Shown here one piece after another: positions 36,501 to 45,566 of a DNA stretch of 64,000 nucleotides. Location of the stretch: positions 18,021 through 82,020 of the forward strand of contig NZ_JAURYU010000015.1 in NCBI RefSeq assembly GCF_030653755.1, read 5' to 3'. Positions within the stretch are counted from its first letter, which is position 1, and every line of letters starts with the position of its first letter. A program made the translations under genes and the position numbers. Source of the stretch: Methylotenera sp. (lineage in GTDB: Bacteria; Pseudomonadota; Gammaproteobacteria; Burkholderiales; Methylophilaceae). Below the pieces are notes generated by a model. It was not told the DNA's origin. It ran no database searches and saw nothing but the letters and a program-made list of their open reading frames with translations.

Positions 36501-37647
36501 TCCGGTACCAGAATTTGTCACGGGTTTTTTAGATGATGTGAATGATCAGTTTTCACAGCCTATCCTTGAAACCTTAGCGGCCTATATCCAACGCAAAACA
36601 ACGCTAAAAGTTGGCAAAGAGGATTGGACGCTTAGTGACATACCGCCGCACCATTTAATGAATTTTAGCGTGTTAGATGATGATGGAAGGGAGCTTGCAA
36701 TGGGGCGCGATTGGAATGCGCTTAAAAAGCAGCTAGGGTCTGCGGCACAACTTACCTTTAGAAATACGTCACCAGACATTGAAAAAACAGGGCTAAAACA
36801 ATGGGATTTTGGCGACCTACCACAGACGCTTAGTTTTGAGCGAGACGGCTTAAAAGTCACTGGATATCCAGCGCTTGAAGATGCTAATTACAGTATTGCC
36901 GTTAAGCTATTTGATACTGAACGTGAGGCTGAGTTGAGCCATCGTAAGGGCGTATGCCGCTTGATGCGTTTTGAGCTAAAAGAGCAAATGAAGCAGTTGG
37001 AGAAAAGCCTACCAAACTTTAATCAATATGCGCTCACCCTACGTAATGTAATGTCAGCTGATGACCTGCGAGAAGATATGATTTTGGCAATTGCAGACCG
37101 TGCATTTATTGGTGAAGATGATTTGCCACGCACTAATGCCGATTTTATGGTGTTGAAACAACGTGCCAGAACACGCTTGCCAGCAGTGACACAGGCCGTC
37201 GCACGACAAGCGCAGGCCATTGCTACAGAGTATCAGTTGCTTGTACAAAAGCAGGGTCAAATGGCTGCAACCGTTAATCGCCTAAAGCGAGATTTAGAAC
37301 AGCAAATTGGATTGTTAGTCTACAAAGGATGTTTTAGCCAAACGCCTTGGGAGCAGTTGCAGCATGTCCCACGTTATTTAAAAGCGCTAAGACTTCGGAT
37401 AGAGAAGCATCCAGCAAACCCTGACCGTGATGGTAAAAACGCGGCTAGTGTTGGCTTGTTCTGGCAAAAGTGGCAAGACAAAGTCAATGCGCTGAACGCG
37501 GCCCATTTGGATATTCCACAAAGCTTACAGGATTTTAGATGGCTGATTGAAGAATTGCGCGTATCCTTATTTGCGCAGGAACTTAAAACACCGTTTCCTG
37601 TGTCCTTAAAGCGCCTTGAGAAAACATGGGCAGACCTTCGCCTGTAA
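33589..37647 (+). CDS. hrpA: ATP-dependent RNA helicase HrpA (DEAH box)
   Basis: A 1352-residue protein, close to E. coli HrpA. Helicase core motifs: GETGSGKT (starting at G114), DEAH (from D211), TSAT, and a later QRAGRCGR. The C-terminal half holds the OB-fold region and the DUF3418 helicase-associated domain found only in HrpA. HrpA unwinds RNA and acts in mRNA and ribosome quality control. ATG 33589 and 33607 are both possible starts. The TonB-like gene begins 5 bases after the stop and is likely cotranscribed. Confidence 0.95.
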   Translation: MIKFATMNVSKPDNLIPANFDQALQSCMLVDRHALRRKVQEIKVLQKAADEKSLARAQRMVNEVVQKMHASQQKYQQRLTHLPKPEYPPELPVSGKRDEISQAISKHQVVIVCGETGSGKTTQLPKICLALGRGVSGLIGHTQPRRIAARSVASRIAQELKTPLGEAVGYKVRFNDKLSESSYVKLMTDGILLAETQGDKFLNAYDTIIIDEAHERSLNIDFLLGYLKQLLPKRPDLKIIVTSATIDADRFSQHFNGAPVIEVSGRTFPVEIRYRPLGAAGFRAKEIAEAENAQFDLDDDTIFGIARKAKTEARWLEEDDEEEAIEEAILDAADDLLRQGDGDILVFLPGEREIRDVADHLRKYQGRSAKLKHIEVLPLFARLSIEDQQKIFKSHSSRRIVLATNVAETSLTVPGIKYVIDAGLARVNRYSTRAKVEQLQIEKISQAAAKQRAGRCGRVSNGICVRLYSEQDFNGRPAFTEPEILRSSLAAVILRMAALRLGDVTEFPFIEAPSSRLIADGYLLLQELGAVDARRQITETGLQLAKLPLDPRVGRMILAAKREHCLKEILIIASVLSIQDPRERPMDKREAADNAHAKFAGEGSDFMSYLKLWDFFDSALKTKKSNKDLLNQCHTNFLSFLRLKEWRELHGQLLDIVLEMEFKLNEKEANFEQIHKALLAGLLGNIGFKDGDSDSYAGARGIRFHVAPGSTLKKTRPKWVMAAELVDTTKLYARCVAKLEPDWIEPLARGLTESHYSDPRWDRKMGMVNAWERVSLYGLTIIPKRRVHYGPINPAESREIFIREALANGEFDTKAAFFTANERLIAEVEELEHKARRQDVLVDEHKLFAFYDAKVPADIFNAASFEKWRADAEKISPRLLYLTRDDLMRHGADAITAVQFPEKIMLDGVETTLKYRFEPGHVLDGVTATVPLALLNQLNPIQTEWLVPGMLREKITYLIKALPKTFRRVCVPVPEFVTGFLDDVNDQFSQPILETLAAYIQRKTTLKVGKEDWTLSDIPPHHLMNFSVLDDDGRELAMGRDWNALKKQLGSAAQLTFRNTSPDIEKTGLKQWDFGDLPQTLSFERDGLKVTGYPALEDANYSIAVKLFDTEREAELSHRKGVCRLMRFELKEQMKQLEKSLPNFNQYALTLRNVMSADDLREDMILAIADRAFIGEDDLPRTNADFMVLKQRARTRLPAVTQAVARQAQAIATEYQLLVQKQGQMAATVNRLKRDLEQQIGLLVYKGCFSQTPWEQLQHVPRYLKALRLRIEKHPANPDRDGKNAASVGLFWQKWQDKVNALNAAHLDIPQSLQDFRWLIEELRVSLFAQELKTPFPVSLKRLEKTWADLRL

Positions 37648-37652
37648 ACGTT

Positions 37653-38573
37653 ATGCAGTCTAATCAAGTGAATATTAACCAGAGTAATGAGCAAAACTTT
37701 GATGAGTTTTTAGCGCAGGCATATCGTCTGCGTAGCGTTAATGATAAATCTATCAGCGTTAATATTAGCCGCAACACCATCATTGCGATTGTCCTTTCGC
37801 TATTGATTCATGCGATTTTTTTCTTTTTTGCACCAAATGTTAAATTTGATGAGCCGCCAGCAAGCCCACCGACCACCATTGAAGTGAGCTTGGCGCAACC
37901 AAAAGCTAAGCCAATGGTTGAACCATTGCCACAGCCGATGCCTGAACTGGAGAAAGAAAAGCCCATTGTGAAACCGATTAAGCAGCCTAAGGTGATAGCA
38001 AAGGTAGCAAAACCACTCAGTAAGCCAGAGTTCATGGTGCCAGAACCTACCCCTGTGCCTAAGCCGCCAACTCAAGAGCCCGTATTAGACCCAGCAAAAT
38101 TTCCTGATATGGCGTCCTACATGAAAGCAGTGCAAGCTAGTAGAAAAGGTGCAGAATATGACGCGGCGAGACAAAATGCTGAGGCTATCGCCAGTCAACG
38201 TGGGCCAAGTGAAGAGCAACTCAGAGATGAGCGCATTAAAAATAACTTTAAAAGCGGGACTAATGGTATTTTTGAGATTACGAGCAAAAGTTCTCGCCAC
38301 GCCACTTTTGTATTTAAGGGGTGGACGAATGACTACAGTAACGCTAGGCTTCAATACTTTGAAGTTGAAGCTAGCACTGGTCAAGATATTCGGTTGTCAA
38401 TAATAAAACGCATGATTGCACTTATCCGTGAACATTATCAGGGCGATTTTACTTGGGAATCACATCGTCTTGGTCGCTCAGTAACGCAATCTGCAAGACT
38501 AGAAGATAACGCTGGCCTTGAAGACTTCTTAATGATGGAATTTTTTGGTAGTAATTACCGAAATACCCAGTAA
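37653..38573 (+). CDS. TonB-like inner-membrane protein with Pro/Lys-rich linker
   Basis: About 306 residues from ATG 37653, 5 bases after hrpA (an upstream start at 37626 would overlap it). A short cytoplasmic part, one membrane helix (about 40-60), then a Pro/Lys/Glu-rich stretch (about 65-140) as in TonB and other periplasm-spanning proteins. The C-terminal domain (about 180-306) does not look like the TonB beta-fold I know. It may brace the envelope or pass energy to an unknown partner. No exbB or exbD genes are nearby. Confidence 0.65.
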   Translation: MQSNQVNINQSNEQNFDEFLAQAYRLRSVNDKSISVNISRNTIIAIVLSLLIHAIFFFFAPNVKFDEPPASPPTTIEVSLAQPKAKPMVEPLPQPMPELEKEKPIVKPIKQPKVIAKVAKPLSKPEFMVPEPTPVPKPPTQEPVLDPAKFPDMASYMKAVQASRKGAEYDAARQNAEAIASQRGPSEEQLRDERIKNNFKSGTNGIFEITSKSSRHATFVFKGWTNDYSNARLQYFEVEASTGQDIRLSIIKRMIALIREHYQGDFTWESHRLGRSVTQSARLEDNAGLEDFLMMEFFGSNYRNTQ

Positions 38574-38585
38574 TTCTTAGCCTAT

Positions 38586-39224
38586 TTATTGATCGTTTCT
38601 TGCCTGATTAGCGTTGCTTATTTCACAACTACTATTTTGCTTTTCTTCGTTAAGTGCACGACGGTATTGTTCTAATCTTTCCTGATAATTCTCGGCATCA
38701 CCATATTCTATAAAACGCGAATAGCGTGAGTGGGAACCTAATACTTTTCTTGCGTGTTTGATCGGACAGAAATATTGTTCTGTACGCGCTACAATCTCGC
38801 TGATGTAAGCAATCATACCAGTGCCGTATGCGCAGTAGGTGCAGTGAAATTTTTCTATAAAATTGAGGTATTGCAGTTGTTGACGGTCATAGATGATGTA
38901 ATCTGCTCTGCGCACTTTTTTAATACCGTATATAGGAAAGCAGGTCAGTTGGTAAAACGTGATGAAAATATCAGTAATCACCAGCGGGATAATCATCGCG
39001 TATATGATAGGTCCCGTAATCAGATTTTGTGGTCGATTAGTGACCAGCCATGTAAAGAAGTTTCTTTTAAGTCGCTTGTGTGTCTCTTTCATGGACTTTT
39101 CAAACTCAACACGCTTGCCTTTAATCTGAAAAAATATCGTGGACTGTTGCTCATTCAGGGCAGTGCGTAAATCATCTTCTAGTTCGGTAATTTGGTTCAG
39201 CAGCTCTTGAATACGATCATTCAT
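38586..39224 (-). CDS. Membrane protein with coiled coil and CxxC motif, unknown function
   Basis: A 212-residue protein: N-terminal coiled coil (about 1-55), two hydrophobic helices (about 68-110), then a hydrophilic part with HCTYCAYGTG and a later YFCPIKHARK, three cysteines and a histidine that could bind metal or iron-sulfur. C-terminal tail Glu/Gln/Asn-rich. I do not recognise the family. It is convergent with the TonB-like gene (12 bases between stops) and divergent from the PQQ dehydrogenase. Confidence 0.62.
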   Translation of the reverse strand: MNDRIQELLNQITELEDDLRTALNEQQSTIFFQIKGKRVEFEKSMKETHKRLKRNFFTWLVTNRPQNLITGPIIYAMIIPLVITDIFITFYQLTCFPIYGIKKVRRADYIIYDRQQLQYLNFIEKFHCTYCAYGTGMIAYISEIVARTEQYFCPIKHARKVLGSHSRYSRFIEYGDAENYQERLEQYRRALNEEKQNSSCEISNANQARNDQ

Positions 39225-39432
39225 GCAAACTCCTTGATTAATGTGTTAATTGCATGGTCTAAGTCAATGAGATGTACTGTAAGCCTAAGCTATACGCCAT
39301 TAGTATAGCGTTATATTAACTAATTGTTTTGTGGCTTAGATTAATTTTAGTCGTTAATTGGCAAAAGGTATACACATCTGTATACTTTTAAATAAATGTT
39401 ATGCAGTGATGACAAATATAAGGATGCTAGTG

Positions 39433-41244
39433 ATGTATAAGTACTTGAACTTTCAGCAGTTAAAATCTATTAGCGGGTATGTGATGCTGGTTGGCGCTAT
39501 CGCTACAACCGCTGCCTGTTCAGGGTTAAGCAAACACTCAACTTCTACTGGTCATCACGATTGGCCTGTTTATGGTGGAGATTATACAAATCAGCGTTTA
39601 TCGCCACTCACACAAATCAATACGAGTAATGTTAAGAATTTATCACTAGCATGGGAATTTAAAACAGGTGTTTCTGCCAGCTTTCAGGCCACGCCAATTG
39701 TCAAAAGTGGTGTGATGTATGTCTCCTTGCCTTTTAACCATGTCGCAGCGCTTGATGCAAAAACAGGCAAAGAGATTTGGCGTTATCAACATGCACGTAA
39801 AGCTGATTGGAAAATGTGTTGCGGTCCAGCTAATCGTGGTGTGGCAGTCAGTGACGGTATAGTGTTTATTGGTACTGTAGATGCTAGGTTAATTGCTTTA
39901 GATGCTAAATCTGGCGCAAAACTATGGGATATTAATGTCGCTGAAGATACCGCTTTAACTGAAAGTACAGGTTTGTTAAGTAAGGCGGATGCTAAAAGTA
40001 AAAAAGAAATTTATGGTGGTACAGGCATTGGCATAGCGATGGCTCCAGTTGTTTATCGGGGTAAAGTGATTGTTGGTGTGACTGGGGTTGGTTATGGCTT
40101 GCATATTGATCAACCAAGGATAGATGCACCCCTTGGAGCAGTGGTCGGTGTAAGTGGTCAATATGGCCGCCCAGGTTTTTTAGCTGCATATGATGTTAAA
40201 AATGGTGCAAAAGTATGGCAGTTTGACACGATACCATCGCAAGGGTGGGAGGGCATGTTTACTGAAACAACCTCAGACGGTTTGGTACTAAATCGTGATA
40301 TTGCGGCAGAAAAAGAGAGTTTAAAAACACGTCAGGATGCTTGGAAGTATGGCGGTGGTTCTGCTTGGACTACCCCAGCCATTGATACCAAAACCAATAC
40401 TTTATTTTTTGGCACGGGCAACCCCTCACCACAAATGAACGACGTTTCACGTCCAGGTGATAATTTATACACAGTGTCTTTGGTTGCTTTAAATACTGAA
40501 ACTGGCAAAATTAAATGGCATTACCAACAAGTGCCCCATGATGTTTGGGGCTACGATGTGGCAAGTCCGCCAGTATTATTTGATTATGTGAAAGACGGTA
40601 AAACAATACCCGCAGTAGGACAAGCTGGTAAAACAGGCTGGTACTATATCAATGATCGAGAAACAGGTGCGCTTCTAAAAAAATCAGAAGCTTTTGTACC
40701 GCAGCATAATTTATTTGCTAAAGCCACAAAAGAAGGCACCGTATTGTACCCAGGTATTTTAGGCGGTTCTAATTGGAGCCCAAGTGCATTAGATGAGATC
40801 AGCCAAACAAGTTTTGTTGCAGGGATTCATGCGCCGATTAAATATACATTGGTGGATGAGCCAGCAAAAGGTAATTTACCTGCTGTTCAGTATGTGTCAT
40901 CAGAGCCAACTAAAGATGCGCGTTGGGGAGTGTTGTCTGCCATTAACTTAACGACTGGTAAAATGCGTTGGCAGGTAAAAACAGAACAGCCGCTGATGGG
41001 CGGGGTTTTAGCTACCCGCGGCGAATTGGTGTTTATGGGTGAGGGTAGTGGTCATTTCAATGCCTACAACAGCAAAACTGGTCAATTAATCTGGCAGACA
41101 AAGGTGACGGCTGGTGTTAATGCACCGCCTATTAGTTATGAAATTGATGGCGTACAATATGTGGCAGTGGCTGCTGGCGGCAATGCTATTTTTGGCTTTC
41201 CATCTGGCGATCAAATTCTTGTTTACACGCTCCCAATCAAATAG
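39433..41244 (+). CDS. PQQ-dependent dehydrogenase (quinoprotein, eight-bladed propeller)
   Basis: About 604 residues from ATG 39433 (AGGAT upstream; starts at 39424, 39409 and 39358 are in frame). An N-terminal hydrophobic segment ends in TTAACSG, a possible lipobox. The propeller has the adjacent-cysteine pair KMCCGP and RGVAV of the methanol/ethanol dehydrogenase family, NPSP, RPGDN and repeated tryptophan-docking motifs (LDAKTGKEIW, LNTETGKIKW, YNSKTGQLIW). Where methanol dehydrogenases read HDEWDYA or HDEWDYD, this one reads HDVWGYD, so the first Asp is Gly. Substrate is not told. It is followed by an SGNH hydrolase gene 8 bases later. Confidence 0.85.
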   Translation: MYKYLNFQQLKSISGYVMLVGAIATTAACSGLSKHSTSTGHHDWPVYGGDYTNQRLSPLTQINTSNVKNLSLAWEFKTGVSASFQATPIVKSGVMYVSLPFNHVAALDAKTGKEIWRYQHARKADWKMCCGPANRGVAVSDGIVFIGTVDARLIALDAKSGAKLWDINVAEDTALTESTGLLSKADAKSKKEIYGGTGIGIAMAPVVYRGKVIVGVTGVGYGLHIDQPRIDAPLGAVVGVSGQYGRPGFLAAYDVKNGAKVWQFDTIPSQGWEGMFTETTSDGLVLNRDIAAEKESLKTRQDAWKYGGGSAWTTPAIDTKTNTLFFGTGNPSPQMNDVSRPGDNLYTVSLVALNTETGKIKWHYQQVPHDVWGYDVASPPVLFDYVKDGKTIPAVGQAGKTGWYYINDRETGALLKKSEAFVPQHNLFAKATKEGTVLYPGILGGSNWSPSALDEISQTSFVAGIHAPIKYTLVDEPAKGNLPAVQYVSSEPTKDARWGVLSAINLTTGKMRWQVKTEQPLMGGVLATRGELVFMGEGSGHFNAYNSKTGQLIWQTKVTAGVNAPPISYEIDGVQYVAVAAGGNAIFGFPSGDQILVYTLPIK

Positions 41245-41252
41245 GATATTGA

Positions 41253-41894
41253 ATGGTCAGAGGATTTTTGCTTAGTATCATCGTAGTATTATTTTCCGCA
41301 TGTGATTCAGGGCATCAATTTACTACACTCCCTGCTAATGCAAGCGTTGTAGTGTTAGGGGATAGTCTGACCTACGGTACAGGTGCTGGGGATGGCGAAG
41401 ATTACGTGAGTCTTTTGACTGCAGATACTGGCTGGAATATTATAAATGCTGGTGTTCCTGGCAATACATCAGCTGATGGCTTAAGTCGGCTAGATGCCTT
41501 GTTAGCATCGCATGACGACGGTATTCAGAAAATTGATTTATTGATTGTAGAGTTAGGCGGTAATGACTTTCTGAAACATGTACCTGAAACAGAGACCGTG
41601 CGAAATTTGAATGCGATATTAGCGCAAAGTAAGGTACGTAATATTCAGACTGTATTAATCGCAATTCCAAAGTTTAGCCCGATTGGTGCCGCGTTTGGTA
41701 ATTTGCAGGATCATCCCTTGTATGAAAAGCTAGCGGATGAAACAGAAACTCCCCTGATTGAAGGTGTGTTTTCTGCTGTATTAGCAAAAAATAGCTTAAA
41801 GGCAGACCCAATACATCCGAACGCAAATGGTTACCGTATTGTTGCAGCTGACCTAAAAAGTGCCTTATCTGACTTTGGCTTTCTGAAAAATTAG
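41253..41894 (+). CDS. SGNH/GDSL hydrolase, probable lipoprotein
   Basis: A 213-residue protein with a signal peptide ending LFSACDSG (likely lipid-modified Cys). SGNH blocks: GDSLTYGTGAG with the nucleophile Ser, then NAGVPGNTSADG (Gly), ELGGNDFLK (Asn), and the C-terminal DPIHPNANGY (Asp and His). This resembles TesA-type arylesterases and lysophospholipases. It starts 8 bases after the quinoprotein gene and probably shares its transcript; a shared pathway is only inferred from position. Confidence 0.82.
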   Translation: MVRGFLLSIIVVLFSACDSGHQFTTLPANASVVVLGDSLTYGTGAGDGEDYVSLLTADTGWNIINAGVPGNTSADGLSRLDALLASHDDGIQKIDLLIVELGGNDFLKHVPETETVRNLNAILAQSKVRNIQTVLIAIPKFSPIGAAFGNLQDHPLYEKLADETETPLIEGVFSAVLAKNSLKADPIHPNANGYRIVAADLKSALSDFGFLKN

Positions 41895-41907
41895 TGGTTC
41901 AAATACA

Positions 41908-42171
41908 CTATTTTTTATGCGTAATTTTTAGATAAAGCACTACGCATGCGAGCATGAAAGTGATGCTGTTGGCTACAATAATAGGCCAGCTCACTATCAT
42001 GATGCCATAGATTAACCAACCAAACACACCTAAACTAAACAGGCTGTACATGGGCAAAGAAACGCCTGATAAATCTCTCGTTTTCCAAGAGTGAAGCGCT
42101 TGTGGCACAAATGCAAATGTTGTTAAAAATGCTGAAAAATAACCAACTAAATCTGTCATATCTAACTTCAC
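41908..42171 (-). CDS. SemiSWEET sugar transporter
   Basis: An 87-residue protein with three membrane helices and the PQ-loop [13 protein letters not shown] in the first helix-loop, typical of SemiSWEET. Such proteins form dimers and carry sugars in either direction. The start codon overlaps the stop of the DUF808 gene by 4 bases, so the two are coupled. Substrate is unknown. Confidence 0.85.
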   Translation of the reverse strand: MKLDMTDLVGYFSAFLTTFAFVPQALHSWKTRDLSGVSLPMYSLFSLGVFGWLIYGIMIVSWPIIVANSITFMLACVVLYLKITHKK

Positions 42172-43100
42172 TTCGCTTTAATGATCTTGAATAGTTTTTT
42201 AATGCCAAGCATCACCATCAGGGTAGCAATCCCAGCAACAACGCCAAATAGGCCATCTAATAGCGTTGGCATAATAGCTTGCAAAAATCCGTTACTTATT
42301 CCATTGCTTATGTGTTGAATTGCATGTTGCACCATCGCAATACCATGTACCAAAATTGCACCGCCTACTAAGAACATCGCAGCGGTACCGACTACTGATA
42401 AAGTTTTCATCATATGCGGCGCAAACCATAGAATACCAAAACCAAGCTTACGTTTTAAGGTGGCTAGTAAGCTTTTGCCTTTGCAACTGACCAAATATAA
42501 GCCGCCATCGTCAAGTTTCACAATCCCTGCAACAAGGCCATAAACGCCCACCGTCATCACTGCGGCAATGCCTGTCAGCACTAAAATTTGTTGTATGAAT
42601 GCTGCCGTGGCGACTGTGCCTAATGTGATGACGATAATTTCGGCAGAGAGCACAAAGTCTGTGCGAATAGCCCCTTTGATTTTTTCTTTTTCTAAAACTT
42701 CTAACGTTTTGCTTTCATCCTGACCAATCAAATTTTTAGGGTCGTGATGTACTAGCTCATCAGCATGCACGAACTTATGAAACAGTTTTTCAACGCCCTC
42801 AAAACATAAAAACAGCCCACCTAACATAAGCAGTGGCGTGACTAACCAGCTAGCTAAGCCACTAATCACTAATGCCAATGGCACTAGAATAATTTTGTTA
42901 ATTGCAGAACCTTTTGCGACTGCCCAAACAACAGGTAGCTCTCTATCTGCATTTACACCAGATACTTGCTGAGCATTGAGCGCAAGATCATCCCCCAATA
43001 CGCCTGCTGTTTTTTTAGCCGCGACTTTAGTCATGACAGATACATCATCTAAAATAGTTGCTATATCATCAATAAGCGTTAAAAGACTTGCACCAGCCAT
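42168..43100 (-). CDS. DUF808/YedI-family membrane protein
   Basis: A 310-residue protein with the DUF808 start [20 protein letters not shown], the [17 protein letters not shown] motif, and about six membrane helices. E. coli YedI is the named member; function unknown. It is read divergently from copA and overlaps the SemiSWEET gene by 4 bases. Confidence 0.87.
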   Translation of the reverse strand: MAGASLLTLIDDIATILDDVSVMTKVAAKKTAGVLGDDLALNAQQVSGVNADRELPVVWAVAKGSAINKIILVPLALVISGLASWLVTPLLMLGGLFLCFEGVEKLFHKFVHADELVHHDPKNLIGQDESKTLEVLEKEKIKGAIRTDFVLSAEIIVITLGTVATAAFIQQILVLTGIAAVMTVGVYGLVAGIVKLDDGGLYLVSCKGKSLLATLKRKLGFGILWFAPHMMKTLSVVGTAAMFLVGGAILVHGIAMVQHAIQHISNGISNGFLQAIMPTLLDGLFGVVAGIATLMVMLGIKKLFKIIKAK

Positions 43101-43167
43101 GATTGCTCGTTTCTAAACAAAAGTTATCTAAATAAAACTAGATAGGTTTAATTACAATGACGAGGAT

Positions 43168-43173
43168 TATAAT
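43168..43173 (+). promoter_or_regulatory. Possible -10 box of copA
   Basis: A perfect TATAAT lies 40 bases before the copA start. The -35 is poor at 17-18 bases upstream, as is common for MerR-type activated promoters, but no CueR-like dyad is clear. Confidence 0.35.
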
Positions 43174-43213
43174 GGATTACCATCACAATCATCTTTATCG
43201 ATATTAAAAAATC

Positions 43214-45436
43214 ATGACTAATCAAGTAAGTAATGAATGGACTTTAGCGATTAAGGGCATGACCTGCGCATCTTGTGCTGGTCGCGTTGAAAAGGCGCTA
43301 CTGAATGTGTCTGGTGTAGTGACTGCTGAGATTAATCTTGCTTTAGAAACCGCACAGGTTTCTGGTATAGGTAAGGTGACGACACAGCAGCTCGTTGATG
43401 CGGTAGTTGCTGCTGGCTATCAAGCTCAGTCGTTAAGTGCAGAACATGATAGCACTGAACACCTTACTGAGTCTTACAGGCAGAATCAATGGTGGCCAAG
43501 TGCGCTTGCTGCAATATTGTCCTTGCCACTAGTAATTGCAATGATTGTACAGTGGTTGGGTTGGCAGGGTCAGCTTTCTGGGTGGTTGCAATGGGCCTTA
43601 GCGACACCTGTGCAGTTTTGGTTAGGCTGGCGTTTTTATAAAGCAGGCTGGCATGCGCTTAAAGCTGGTGCTGGCAATATGGATTTGCTGGTTGCGATTG
43701 GCACCTCTGCGGCTTACGGCTTGAGCGTGTATTTATTGTTTAGCCCATCTCATGGTGCAGGTGCGCATCATTTGTATTTTGAATCCTCCACGATAGTGAT
43801 TACCTTAGTGTTGTTTGGAAAGTGGTTAGAAGGACGTGCAAAGTCACAAACGACAGAAGCAATACGCGCACTCAATACATTAAGGTCTGAGTTTGCTACT
43901 GTTGTAAAAAATGGACAGCCTGAACAAGTCTCTATTGCGTTGGTAAAAGTGGGTGATTTAGTTTTAGTGAAGCCTGGTGAGCGTATTGCAGTTGATGGAA
44001 CAGTGCAGAGTGGAGATAGCCAAGTGGATGAGTCCTTAATTACTGGTGAGAGCCTACCAGTGTCAAAAAAAGTAGGGGATAAAGTGACTGGTGGCGCCAT
44101 GAATGGCGAGGGTCTTTTAACTATTACTACCAATGCCGTAGGTGCTGAAACTGTACTGGCGCGTATTGTGCGCTTGGTCGAGTCCGCACAAGCGAAAAAA
44201 GCGCCAATTCAACGATTGGTGGATAAAGTCAGCACAGTTTTTGTGCCAGTGGTGCTTGTGATTGCAGCACTTACTTTGATTGTTTGGGGTTTATTCAACG
44301 GAAACTGGGAGGCTGCTATTATTAATGCGGTCACGGTTTTAGTAATTGCTTGCCCATGTGCGCTGGGTTTAGCAACGCCAACTGCCATTATGGTTGGCAC
44401 AGGCGTTGCTGCCCAACATGGCATTTTAATTAAAGATGCCGAGGCACTAGAACTTGCGCATGCCATTAAGACCGTTGCGTTTGATAAAACAGGAACTTTA
44501 ACTGAAGGGCATCCTAAGTTAATTAACATGCAGTCAACTACCAAAGAAGTCAGTGCTCAGGACACAGAGCAACTACTCATGTTAGCCGCAACTTTACAGG
44601 CAGGGAGCGAACATCCATTGGCAAAAGCCGTGACTAATGCTGCTAACGCTAAAGGTTTGCAATTACAAATAGTGCAAGATTTACAGGCACTGGCTGGTCG
44701 AGGTGTGGTGGGCGAAGTAGGGGGGCAGAAGTTTTATTTTGGAAGCACGCGCCTGATGAATGATTTAAAGGTGAATCTTTCATCTTTCAAAGAAGATGCG
44801 TTAGCGCTAGAGCAAAAAGGGTACAGTATTTCATGGTTAGCACAAACTAGAGCGCTTGAAAACTTTGCACCCAAGCTATTAGGCTTATTTGCATTTGGTG
44901 ATGCAATTAAGGCCACTGCTAATAAAGCGATTGCGGATTTAGAACAGTTAGGCATAATAACTGTATTGATATCAGGTGATAATCAAGGTAGCGCCTCCCG
45001 CGTTGCTAGCCAATTAGGGATTTCACAGTTTTATGCGCAAGTATTACCAGATGAAAAAGCATCTATCGTGACACAGTTAAAACAAGATGGGCTGGTTGCT
45101 ATGGTGGGTGATGGCTTGAATGATGCTCCAGCGCTGGCTGTTGCTGATGTGGGGATTGCAATGTCTAGCGGTACCGATGTTGCCATGTATACATCGGGCA
45201 TTACATTAATGCGAGGCGACCCTGCTTTAGTTGCTCATGCAATCGATATATCTAAACGTACTTACCAAAAAATTAGACAAAATTTATTTTGGGCATTTAT
45301 TTATAACGTCGTGGGTATTCCGCTGGCGGCTATGGGGATGTTAAGCCCTGTGTTGGCGGGAGCTGCAATGGCATTAAGTAGCGTCAGTGTGATTTCTAAT
45401 GCGTTATTACTTAAGTTATGGCGCCCTATAAAATAG
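43214..45436 (+). CDS. copA: Copper-exporting P1B-type ATPase CopA
   Basis: A 740-residue P-type ATPase with one N-terminal HMA domain (metal-binding TCASC, Cys18 and Cys21), about eight membrane helices, an actuator TGES motif, the CPC ion motif (Cys380-Pro-Cys382) for Cu(I), the phosphorylated Asp424 in DKTGTLTE, a SEHPLAKA nucleotide-binding HP motif, and [14 protein letters not shown] and MSS-type later helices fit Cu(I)/Ag(I) export. Only one HMA domain, against two in E. coli CopA. Monocistronic; it converges with the MSHA locus after 130 bases that hold nothing I can name. Confidence 0.94.
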   Translation: MTNQVSNEWTLAIKGMTCASCAGRVEKALLNVSGVVTAEINLALETAQVSGIGKVTTQQLVDAVVAAGYQAQSLSAEHDSTEHLTESYRQNQWWPSALAAILSLPLVIAMIVQWLGWQGQLSGWLQWALATPVQFWLGWRFYKAGWHALKAGAGNMDLLVAIGTSAAYGLSVYLLFSPSHGAGAHHLYFESSTIVITLVLFGKWLEGRAKSQTTEAIRALNTLRSEFATVVKNGQPEQVSIALVKVGDLVLVKPGERIAVDGTVQSGDSQVDESLITGESLPVSKKVGDKVTGGAMNGEGLLTITTNAVGAETVLARIVRLVESAQAKKAPIQRLVDKVSTVFVPVVLVIAALTLIVWGLFNGNWEAAIINAVTVLVIACPCALGLATPTAIMVGTGVAAQHGILIKDAEALELAHAIKTVAFDKTGTLTEGHPKLINMQSTTKEVSAQDTEQLLMLAATLQAGSEHPLAKAVTNAANAKGLQLQIVQDLQALAGRGVVGEVGGQKFYFGSTRLMNDLKVNLSSFKEDALALEQKGYSISWLAQTRALENFAPKLLGLFAFGDAIKATANKAIADLEQLGIITVLISGDNQGSASRVASQLGISQFYAQVLPDEKASIVTQLKQDGLVAMVGDGLNDAPALAVADVGIAMSSGTDVAMYTSGITLMRGDPALVAHAIDISKRTYQKIRQNLFWAFIYNVVGIPLAAMGMLSPVLAGAAMALSSVSVISNALLLKLWRPIK

Positions 45437-45566
45437 TAGCGCAGTTATCGGGGTATTTATTATGTTGAATAGGATTTATTGGCCAGACTGCATTTTTCCA
45501 GATTTTTCTAGATGCTAATGAACACATCACTTTAGCTAACATACTACTTAAGTTAAGTTGGAATTT

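Noticed and set aside
43110..43213. CueR-type operator for copA
   Set aside because: No inverted ACCTTCC/GGAAGGT-like dyad is visible between the -35 and -10 positions.
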